Origin: Candidatus Omnitrophica bacterium CG02_land_8_20_14_3_00__42_8
Lineage (GTDB): Bacteria; Omnitrophota; Gorgyraeia; Gorgyraeales; Gorgyraeaceae
Reading direction: 5' to 3'
Assembly (NCBI GenBank): GCA_002780805.1
Contig: PEUD01000141.1
Span: 1,146-8,832 of the forward strand
Length of the DNA stretch: 7,687 bases
Every line of letters begins with the position of its first letter. Positions within the stretch are counted from its first letter, which is position 1. The notes beneath the pieces are model-generated. The model was not told the origin of the DNA, ran no database searches, and saw only the letters and a list, made by a program, of their open reading frames with translations. This document shows positions 1 to 4,642 of this stretch, in pieces. The position numbers and the translations under genes are program-made.

Positions 1-538
1 CTTGTATCTTGGCAGGGAGATTCAGCAATCTCAGAATATTCGTTACTGTTGCCCTGTCTTTTCCAATGGTATCTGCCACTTTTTCCTGAGTTATGCTAAA
101 TTCTTCCTGCAGGCGCTTATATGCTTTTGCCTGGTCAATTGGGTTCAAGTCCTCTCTCTGGATATTCTCTATAATAGAAAGTTCCAAAGAATCTAAATCG
201 CTGGCTTCCTTAATAATAGCCGGGATTTCTTTATAACCGAGTTTTTTTGCTGCGTTGAAACGTCTTTCTCCTGCTATAAGCTCATATTCATTATCTTTAA
301 CGCGTACCAGAACCGGTTGAATAAACCCTTTTTCTTTTATGGAGTTTGCCAGATCATCCAATGCTTCATGGTTAAAACCTTCTCTTGGCTGATATTTATT
401 TGCCTTGACCTTTTCTATAGGTATATTTCTTACGCCTTGTTGTATATTTGACTCTAATTCTTGCATGCTGCCGGTTGTTTGTTTTTCAGGTATCAGGGCT
501 GCTAAGCCTCTACCGAGAACTTTTTTTTCCAGATGCAT
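1..538 (-). CDS. parB: ParB chromosome-partitioning CTPase, N-terminal part (cut by window edge)
   Basis: The minus-strand reading frame gives 179 residues before the window ends, so the C-terminal dimerisation domain is not visible. ParB loads at parS, binds CTP and spreads as a sliding clamp; with ParA it segregates origins. Visible family motifs are the N-terminal VLGRGLAALIP (residues 7-17, the ParA-contact region), YQPRE (49-53, box I), ELIAGERRFNAA (86-97, the CTP-binding GERR box), ENIQREDLNP (124-133) and the start of the helix-turn-helix, ITQEKVADTIGKDRATV (149-165). The ATG at 536-538 is preceded by AGAGGTGA at good distance, which fixes the start. It lies 83 bp after parA in the same direction, and a strong inverted repeat occupies that gap. 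Identification is secure; only length is unknown. Confidence 0.96.
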   Translation of the reverse strand, partial: MHLEKKVLGRGLAALIPEKQTTGSMQELESNIQQGVRNIPIEKVKANKYQPREGFNHEALDDLANSIKEKGFIQPVLVRVKDNEYELIAGERRFNAAKKLGYKEIPAIIKEASDLDSLELSIIENIQREDLNPIDQAKAYKRLQEEFSITQEKVADTIGKDRATVTNILRLLNLPAKIQ

Positions 539-550
539 AGTCACCTCTGA

Positions 551-601
551 TCCAGCACCATTTTCGTAGCCAGCGTTAGTTGCATCGAAAATGGTGCTGG
601 A
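551..601. repeat. 16-bp perfect inverted repeat between parA and parB
   Basis: The arms TCCAGCACCATTTTCG (551-566) and its exact reverse complement (586-601) flank a 19-nt loop. In the parA-parB transcript this would be a stable hairpin whose base ends only a few bases before the parB Shine-Dalgarno (about 541-548). There is no T-run on either side, so it is not a classical intrinsic terminator. An RNA-stability or translation-tuning role is possible, but this is inference. Confidence 0.85.
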
Positions 602-621
602 TGGCTATAGTGCTCGTTCTG

Positions 622-1431
622 CTACTCTATTATTGTTTGCTGCATAGAAAGTTGATTTATGGATTCGTCTACTGTTTCACCTAAGATTTCATTAGCTAAA
701 GAAAGATATGTCCTGGCGCCTATTGAATGTTTATCATAAAGATGTATTGGCTTGCCAAAACCAGGCGCTTCGCTCAATTTTATGCTACGCGGTATAATTG
801 TTTTAAATACCTTTTCCTTAAAAAATCTCTTTGCTTCATCTATAACCTCAGATGTAAGATTTGTCCTATAATCAGCCATTGTCAATAGAATACCCTGTAT
901 TTCAAGATCTTTGTTAAGGTTTTCTTTTACTAAATTGATTGTATTCAATAGCTGGCTTAATCCTTCTAAGGCATAATATTCACACTGCACTGGGATTAAG
1001 ACGGAATTGCAGGCTGCAAGGCTGTTTATAGTCAAAATTCCAAGAGATGGAGGTGAATCTATGAGTACAAAATCAAATTCATTGGTAATATCTTTAAGCG
1101 TTTGTTTTAACCTGTATTCTCTATTCATAAAACTTACTAATTCTACTTCAGCGCCCGTAAGATTGATATTCGACGGTATAAGTTTTAACTGAGGCATATT
1201 TATTTCATGCATAGCCTCGTTCGGTTTTAAATTATTGATTAATATGTCATATATGCTTTTTTCTATTTTTGATTTATCAAGCCCAAGGCCGCTGGTAGCA
1301 TTTGCCTGCGGGTCAAGATCTATTATCAATACATTTTTGCCTTTATGAGCAAGATAATATCCAAGATTAACAACTGTTGTTGTTTTCCCTACTCCGCCTT
1401 TTTGATTGCAAACTGAGATTATTTTACTCAT
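622..1431 (-). CDS. parA: ParA/Soj chromosome-partitioning ATPase
   Basis: A complete 269-residue deviant-Walker ATPase of the ParA/MinD family. ATP-bound dimers coat the nucleoid and are released by ParB, which moves origins apart; Soj-type proteins can also modulate DnaA. Visible motifs are KGGVGKTTT (11-19, deviant Walker A with the signature lysine K11), LIIDLDPQANAT (35-46, Walker A'), VLIDSPPSLG (122-131, Walker B) and PRSIKLSEAPGFGKPI (214-229), which contains the conserved arginine used for non-specific DNA binding. Length is normal for chromosomal ParA. The ATG at 1429-1431 has no recognisable Shine-Dalgarno; the upstream DNA is a chain of small hairpins and a parS site. It is followed by parB. 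Confidence 0.97.
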   Translation of the reverse strand: MSKIISVCNQKGGVGKTTTVVNLGYYLAHKGKNVLIIDLDPQANATSGLGLDKSKIEKSIYDILINNLKPNEAMHEINMPQLKLIPSNINLTGAEVELVSFMNREYRLKQTLKDITNEFDFVLIDSPPSLGILTINSLAACNSVLIPVQCEYYALEGLSQLLNTINLVKENLNKDLEIQGILLTMADYRTNLTSEVIDEAKRFFKEKVFKTIIPRSIKLSEAPGFGKPIHLYDKHSIGARTYLSLANEILGETVDESINQLSMQQTIIE

Positions 1432-1447
1432 GCAAAATACAAATTAA

Positions 1448-1502
1448 GCAAAGCAAACTTTGCGGCTACAATGCATGAATGTAGCTGCAGAGCTTGCTCT
1501 GC
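1448..1502. repeat. Three consecutive small hairpins upstream of parA
   Basis: Three back-to-back inverted repeats fill the parA leader: GCAAAG/CTTTGC (1448-1453 and 1458-1463), GCTACA/TGTAGC (1465-1470 and 1480-1485) and GCAGAGC/GCTCTGC (1487-1493 and 1496-1502). None has a T-run. They lie between parS and the parA start, where a promoter and ribosome binding site would be expected; I could not identify either with confidence. Confidence 0.65.
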
Positions 1503-1508
1503 CGAAAA

Positions 1509-1524
1509 TGTTCCACGTGGAACA
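1509..1524. promoter_or_regulatory. parS: parS centromere site (ParB-binding palindrome)
   Basis: TGTTCCACGTGGAACA is a perfect 16-bp palindrome that agrees with the known bacterial parS consensus (TGTTNCACGTGAAACA type) at nearly every position, and the symmetry extends to 20 bp (1507-1526). It lies 78 bp upstream of the parA start and next to parB, the usual place for an origin-proximal parS. Its right end overlaps by 3 nt the left base of hairpin repeat copy A. I saw no second copy in this window. Confidence 0.92.
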
Positions 1525-1579
1525 TTCTGCTTCGCTCTAGGGTATACATTTGAGCTAGCTATGACGAGCTACGCAGAAT
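1524..1579 (+). repeat. Hairpin repeat family, copy A
   Basis: The base stem ATTCTGC (1524-1530) pairs with GCAGAAT (1573-1579). Inside lie a TTC/TAC internal loop, a GCTC/GAGC stem and the core TAGGGTATA...CTATGAC shared with the other copies. It sits immediately next to parS and forms an inverted pair with copy E. The minus-strand jag frame terminates inside it. Confidence 0.8.
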
Positions 1580-1824
1580 TTGTTCTGCGAAGCCCACCAT
1601 ATGGTTACAGCTACTATATCCCAAGGGCGTAGCAGAACTCTAACCTTAGCTAATTTAGTACCTTGCATACTAAATAGCCCTTTATTCTCTTCCCTTAGAA
1701 CAGATATCTTGACTTCTGATTTTTTGACATTCAATTTAGACAAAGCTATCTTTATCGCTTCCTGCGCAGTCTTAGCTTCTACTTCTATCTCATTTTTATT
1801 GATTATAGTAATTTTATTGCCCAT
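1555..1824 (-). CDS. jag: Truncated Jag: Jag-N domain only, KH and R3H domains lost
   Basis: An 89-residue frame lying where jag (also called khpB or eloR) normally follows yidC. Residues about 12-63 look like the Jag-N domain: EIEVEAKTAQEAIKIAL, a Val/Ile-rich strand and KGLFSMQGTKLAKVRV. A full Jag then has an RNA-binding KH and an R3H domain, around 200 residues in all; neither is present. From residue 63 (position 1638) the protein is encoded by hairpin copies E and A, ending at a stop inside copy A, so the tail (LLRPWDIVAVTIWWASQNKF and on) is repeat-derived. The ATG at 1822-1824 is chosen by analogy with Jag-N starts; a GTG nine bases upstream is possible and neither has a clear Shine-Dalgarno. 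It is probably a remnant, although the isolated Jag-N domain could still be made. Confidence 0.75.
   Translation of the reverse strand: MGNKITIINKNEIEVEAKTAQEAIKIALSKLNVKKSEVKISVLREENKGLFSMQGTKLAKVRVLLRPWDIVAVTIWWASQNKFCVARHS
1582..1638 (-). repeat. Hairpin repeat family, copy E (divergent, inverted relative to A)
   Basis: Read on the minus strand, GTTCTGC (1638-1632) pairs with GCAGAAC (1588-1582). Next come a TAC/TTC internal loop and GCCC/GGGC, where other copies have GCTC/GAGC: a compensatory double change. The core TTGGGATAT...ACCATATG resembles that of copy D. It encodes the foreign tail of the truncated Jag from residue 63 onward. Confidence 0.65.
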
Positions 1825-1868
1825 AAATTGCACAGTTTCTTATATCAACCATCGTGGATTCCTTAGCC

Positions 1869-1920
1869 AATTTTGTCCCCGCCGTTTTGCTTCGCAAAAC
1901 GAAGCAGCGGGGGCAAAATT
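1869..1920. repeat. Nested GC-rich hairpin between yidC and jag
   Basis: The outer arms AATTTTGTCCCCGC (1869-1882) and GCGGGGGCAAAATT (1907-1920) pair with a single mismatch. Inside, CGTTTTGC (1883-1890) pairs perfectly with GCAAAACG (1894-1901). An alternative inner hairpin GCTTCG/CGAAGC (1889-1894 and 1900-1905) excludes the first. The outer arm just touches the yidC stop codon. With no T-run it is not a standard terminator; it could act in mRNA processing or be another mobile palindrome. Confidence 0.75.
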
Positions 1921-3506
1921 CAACGGTGTCTATATATTAAAAACTGCATCGAACTTGTGACCACGGTACTTGTAAGCCAGTATAACACCAGGCCCGACGG
2001 TAAAGAATAAAATATAAACCCAAACATCACAGGCATAATATTGGCTATCAGCTTTTGCTGTTCTGACTGGCTGGAGCCTGTGGCGGATTGGGATATCTTC
2101 TGTTGTAATATCATAGCACCTATCATTAAAATTGGCAATAAATTTATAGCGTTGCCCAATAAAGGTATATTGAAACCTAGGGGGAAAAATGCGTCAGGCA
2201 TAGAAAGATCTTTTATCCATAAAAAAGGCGCGTTTTTAAGCTCTACTGAACGGCCTAATGTATTATAAAGCGCTATAAAAACCGGCATCTGTAAAATCAT
2301 AGGCAGGCATCCGCCCATTGGATTTACTTTATACCGTCTATAAAGCTCCATTATTTCTTTGTTCAGCTTGGCCGGGTTATCTTTATTCTCCTGCCTGATT
2401 TTTTCCATATGAGGCTGCAGTTCCTGGAGTTTCTGCATCGACCTCAAGCTCTTAAAAGTAAGAGGATATAAAAATAAATTGATGCAAAGCGTGAGCAGCA
2501 ATATCGAAACGCCGTAGTTATGCAAAAAAGAATAGAAGAATTGTAATATGCTTAATAATATCAGGCTTATGCTCGTAAGAAACCCAAAATTCAATACCTT
2601 TGTAAAACCAAACTCAAGCTTTTCGAGCTCTTTGATTTCCATCGGGCCGATATAAAAATTTATTTTATACACCCTTGTTTCCCCGGCTATAATCTTATCG
2701 TCTTCTACAATAAATCCCAGAGCCGGCTCTCCGGCTACATCTTTTGTAAATATGCCTTTTGAATCAAAACCAGGCTTTGCTATTATTGTATAATATTTAT
2801 TTTTAAACGCGATCCAATCTATATCATTTTTATATAACCTATTATAAACCAATAGCTTATTACCTGTTAATTTTTTTACGGTCCCATCTTTATAATGTAT
2901 GTCAAGCTCTATGTATCTTGTTTCATACAGCTCATTCTTGGAGATATTGGAACCGGCTGTAATATCAAAAGATAGGTCCTGACTTATGGTAGTCTTATTT
3001 GTAATTTTTATAATTGCATCAAGCCCGTATTTGTCTTTTAAAAAAGAAATGCTTTTTTCTAGTTTTAACTCATTGTTTTCCAAAGAGAACGTTTGCGTAT
3101 CATTATGTATTTGAAAGACTTGCGAAGACATGCCTGACAACAGCCCTTTCCCGTCTATTGATAGAATACCTGCTGAACGGACAGCTTTTGTAACAAGAGT
3201 TATGCCGCTTTTTCTTTTGGAATCTTTTATCAATATCCTGCTGACAGACCCCCCTATATTAGTTATGTCTAAATCATATTTATCAGTAGAGATATTTTTT
3301 GTCACCGCATCCGAAGGCAAGACATTAACAAATTCTGCTTCTTTTGTTTCTATGTCTATGTTATTTTCTACAACTACTTGTTTTTCAACAACTTGTGATT
3401 TTTGAATTGGGCTGGCTAAATTAGGGTTTATTTTGGCAAGTATCATCGGGTAAACTAATATTACGATTATTGATAACGTAACTGCCAGGATAACTCTTTT
3501 TTCCAT
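1920..3506 (-). CDS. yidC: YidC membrane protein insertase (Gram-negative type)
   Basis: A complete 528-residue YidC/Oxa1/Alb3 insertase, which places membrane proteins into the inner membrane alone or with SecYEG. Residues 5-23 form the N-terminal anchor and about 60-300 the periplasmic P1 beta domain found in diderm YidC. The conserved insertase core follows: hydrophobic segments at about 308-328 and 332-349, the cytoplasmic helical hairpin (FKSLRSMQKLQELQP, 351-365), NPMGGCLPMILQMPVFIALY (395-414), a segment near 445-468, and IMPVMFGFIFYSLPSGLVLY (490-509). The groove residue that is arginine (R366 in E. coli) or lysine in most family members aligns with N343 here (INLFLYPLT). The ATG lies 6 nt after the yidD stop and lacks a Shine-Dalgarno, suggesting translational coupling. 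Length is normal. Confidence 0.97.
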   Translation of the reverse strand: MEKRVILAVTLSIIVILVYPMILAKINPNLASPIQKSQVVEKQVVVENNIDIETKEAEFVNVLPSDAVTKNISTDKYDLDITNIGGSVSRILIKDSKRKSGITLVTKAVRSAGILSIDGKGLLSGMSSQVFQIHNDTQTFSLENNELKLEKSISFLKDKYGLDAIIKITNKTTISQDLSFDITAGSNISKNELYETRYIELDIHYKDGTVKKLTGNKLLVYNRLYKNDIDWIAFKNKYYTIIAKPGFDSKGIFTKDVAGEPALGFIVEDDKIIAGETRVYKINFYIGPMEIKELEKLEFGFTKVLNFGFLTSISLILLSILQFFYSFLHNYGVSILLLTLCINLFLYPLTFKSLRSMQKLQELQPHMEKIRQENKDNPAKLNKEIMELYRRYKVNPMGGCLPMILQMPVFIALYNTLGRSVELKNAPFLWIKDLSMPDAFFPLGFNIPLLGNAINLLPILMIGAMILQQKISQSATGSSQSEQQKLIANIMPVMFGFIFYSLPSGLVLYWLTSTVVTSSMQFLIYRHR

Positions 3507-3512
3507 AAGTTT

Positions 3513-3728
3513 TTATTTATACGGGTCGTAACCGCCTGCTGAAAACGGATTACAGCGCATAACCCTTTCCAGGCCTTTTAATAGGCCAAAAAAAATACCT
3601 TTATCCTCTATTGCCAGTAACGTATACTGAGAACAGGACGGATGAAATCTACATTGACATAACATTAACGGAGATAAATAGTTATGATAAAAAATTATGC
3701 TATGTTTTAATACTTTTTTTAAAAACAT
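3513..3728 (-). CDS. yidD: YidD membrane protein insertion efficiency factor
   Basis: A 71-residue protein of the YidD (DUF37) family, a small membrane-associated factor thought to assist YidC-dependent insertion. Family hallmarks are the N-terminal amphipathic stretch with YHNYLSP (14-20), CRFHPSCSQY (26-35) and RCNPFSAGGYDPY (58-70). The start ATG (3726-3728) lies inside the 3' end of rnpA, giving a 29-nt overlap in another frame, which is common for this pair. yidC begins 6 nt after its stop, so rnpA, yidD and yidC look like one translationally linked unit. Full length for the family. Confidence 0.96.
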   Translation of the reverse strand: MFLKKVLKHSIIFYHNYLSPLMLCQCRFHPSCSQYTLLAIEDKGIFFGLLKGLERVMRCNPFSAGGYDPYK

Positions 3729-4056
3729 CCAGGATTTCTCTTTCTATATCTGTAGATAAAACGCCTTTGGTAATTTTGGTGCCTACTATAACAATATCAT
3801 GCCCGGCCGGAAAAATACGCCTTGTCTTCCTATATGCTTCCCTGAGAAGCCTTCTGACCCTGTTTCTTAACACAGATTTTTTTTGGTGCAGGGCTTTTTT
3901 GCAGATAAATGCCGCTCTGTTAACGCCGGCGTCAGGTCTTTTAAAAATATATATATTAACCGTCTTGGACTTGAAACAAACGCCTTTGTCAAGAACAGCC
4001 CTGATCGCGTTGTTTTTCTTCAGGCGCTCTTTTGTTGGAAAAGATTCTTTGTTCAT
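3700..4056 (-). CDS. rnpA: Ribonuclease P protein component
   Basis: A 118-residue basic protein, the protein subunit of RNase P, which helps the catalytic RNA remove 5' leaders from precursor tRNAs. It shows the expected RnpA layout: an N-terminal strand-helix part with FPTKERLKKNNAIRAVLDKG (6-25), a central sheet, and the signature SVLRNRVRRLLREAYR (61-76) containing the RNR RNA-binding box. Length is typical. The ATG at 4054-4056 has only a weak upstream purine stretch. It lies downstream of rpmH on the same strand, with a perfect palindrome in between, and overlaps yidD at its 3' end. Confidence 0.96.
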   Translation of the reverse strand: MNKESFPTKERLKKNNAIRAVLDKGVCFKSKTVNIYIFKRPDAGVNRAAFICKKALHQKKSVLRNRVRRLLREAYRKTRRIFPAGHDIVIVGTKITKGVLSTDIEREILDVFKKSIKT

Positions 4057-4086
4057 ATTTTAACTAACTGGACCTGAAAAAGAGAG

Positions 4087-4115
4087 GTAGGGACAGGACA
4101 ATGTCCTGTCCCTAC
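4087..4115. repeat. 29-bp perfect palindrome between rpmH and rnpA
   Basis: The arms GTAGGGACAGGACA (4087-4100) and TGTCCTGTCCCTAC (4102-4115) match exactly around a single central base; the last base overlaps the rpmH stop codon. On the minus strand it is followed after seven bases by a pyrimidine run ending in TTTTT (4074-4078 region), so it could act as a weak terminator or attenuator reducing rnpA expression relative to rpmH. Its GACA-N-TGTC centre is shared with the larger palindrome at 4418-4460. Confidence 0.85.
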
Positions 4116-4252
4116 TATATAGTAAGTTTGTGCTTGCCCTTTTGTCTCCGGCGTTTAATAACTTTCCTGCCCGCCGCAGAAGACATTCTGGCTCTGAAAC
4201 CGTGCTTGCGTTTTCCTTTTCTAAGACTTTTTCTGGTAAGATGTTTTTTCAT
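4115..4252 (-). CDS. rpmH: Ribosomal protein L34 (bL34)
   Basis: A 45-residue, very basic protein with the sequence pattern of bL34, a small protein of the large ribosomal subunit: MKKHLTRKSLRKGKRKHGFR at the start, then ARMSSAAGRKVIKRRRQKGK and a short C-terminus ending in LTI. The usual bL34 start MK(R)TxQPS is slightly different here (MKKHLTRKS), but the remainder and the location upstream of rnpA are standard. The ATG at 4250-4252 has a good Shine-Dalgarno (GCGAGGA, ending about 5 nt upstream). A strong promoter lies about 25 bp upstream, so the leader is only around 17 nt. Confidence 0.96.
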   Translation of the reverse strand: MKKHLTRKSLRKGKRKHGFRARMSSAAGRKVIKRRRQKGKHKLTI

Positions 4253-4275
4253 TTTATCCTCGCTTTAAGTGTTTT

Positions 4276-4303
4276 ATTATAACACAAAGCATATCAGCGT
4301 CAA
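4276..4303 (-). promoter_or_regulatory. rpmH promoter, sigma-70 type
   Basis: On the minus strand TTGACG (4303-4298) and TATAAT (4281-4276) are separated by 16 bp. This is close to consensus and places a start site near 4269, a short leader before the rpmH ATG. It probably drives rpmH and, by read-through, rnpA-yidD-yidC. Confidence 0.85.
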
Positions 4304-4304
4304 G

Positions 4305-4338
4305 AAAAATCTGCCCGCTAAAGAGCACAGCGGGCAGA
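4305..4338 (-). terminator. Leftward intrinsic terminator just upstream of the rpmH promoter
   Basis: The 10-bp stem TCTGCCCGCT/AGCGGGCAGA (4310-4319 and 4329-4338) is followed on the minus strand by TTTTTC (from 4309 down). It would stop leftward transcripts entering from the dnaA side and so insulate the rpmH promoter, whose -35 begins only two bases beyond the T-run. Confidence 0.75.
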
Positions 4339-4366
4339 AACTTTACCAGATTTTCCGCAGACCCGC

Positions 4367-4388
4367 TCCGCCACAGTTCTTTGGCGGA
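4367..4388. repeat. Small hairpin TCCGCCA/TGGCGGA
   Basis: 7-bp perfect arms (4367-4373 and 4382-4388) with an 8-nt loop, lying in the rpmH-dnaA gap between the terminator and the 43-bp palindrome. There is no T-run and the function is unknown. Confidence 0.6.
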
Positions 4389-4417
4389 TGGCAGGGAGAG
4401 TTCTTCTTATGTCTTAT

Positions 4418-4460
4418 CGCTAAGTTGACACTCTGACATTGTCAGAGTGTCAACTTAGCG
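4418..4460. repeat. 43-bp perfect palindrome between the divergent rpmH and dnaA promoters
   Basis: Two exactly complementary 21-bp arms (4418-4438 and 4440-4460) surround one central T. The arm starts CGCTAAGTTGACA and ends CTCTGACA. Neither flank has a terminator T-run, and neither embedded TTGACA has a -10 at proper spacing. It could extrude as a cruciform, bind a dimeric protein, or be a REP-like selfish palindrome. It has the same GACA-N-TGTC centre as the element at 4087-4115. Confidence 0.9.
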
Positions 4461-4515
4461 CATTTTGAGATTAAAAAGGTTAATATAATTTCCTATGCTA
4501 TCAAAAAGATTTATC

Positions 4516-4544
4516 TTGAAAAGAAACAGAGAGATTGCTATAAT
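4516..4544 (+). promoter_or_regulatory. dnaA promoter with extended -10
   Basis: TTGAAA (4516-4521) and TATAAT (4539-4544) are 17 bp apart, and TGC directly precedes the -10, giving an extended -10 (TGnTATAAT). The predicted start near 4551 leaves a leader of about 90 nt that contains hairpin copy B. A second TATAAT at 4632-4637 lies 5 bp before the dnaA ATG and could give a leaderless transcript, but it lacks a convincing -35. Confidence 0.75.
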
Positions 4545-4564
4545 GTTGAAAAATTGTGGACAGA

Positions 4565-4624
4565 TTATCCGCCTTCGCTCTAGAGTATATGTGTAAGCTT
4601 GCTATGACGAGCTTCGGTGGATAA
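4565..4624 (+). repeat. Hairpin repeat family, copy B (in the dnaA leader)
   Basis: The base stem TTATCCGCC (4565-4573) pairs with GGTGGATAA (4616-4624) through one G-T wobble. Next come a TTC/TTC internal loop, GCTC/GAGC, and the core TAGAGTATA...CTATGAC. It occupies most of the 5' leader from the predicted dnaA promoter and ends 18 bp before the ATG. The right end read on the minus strand is TTATCCACC, one base from the DnaA box consensus. Confidence 0.8.
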
Positions 4625-4642
4625 AATGCCCTATAATATATT

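Noticed and set aside
2..196. 64-codon plus-strand open frame at the left edge
   Set aside because: It is antisense to the clear parB frame and has no recognisable family pattern.
1507..1526. The palindrome as an operator for a repressor of parA
   Set aside because: The match to parS and adjacency to parAB make a ParB site far more likely, although ParB could also repress parA from it.
1524..1638. CRISPR array, from closely spaced similar palindromic repeats
   Set aside because: Only two inverted, diverged copies are adjacent, with no regular spacers and no cas genes.
4425..4453. TTGACA hexamers inside the 43-bp palindrome as -35 elements on both strands
   Set aside because: No plausible -10 hexamer occurs 15-19 bp downstream on either strand.
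4465..4489. TTGAGA and TATAAT as an additional dnaA promoter
   Set aside because: Spacing is only 13 bp; the promoter at 4516-4544 is much better.
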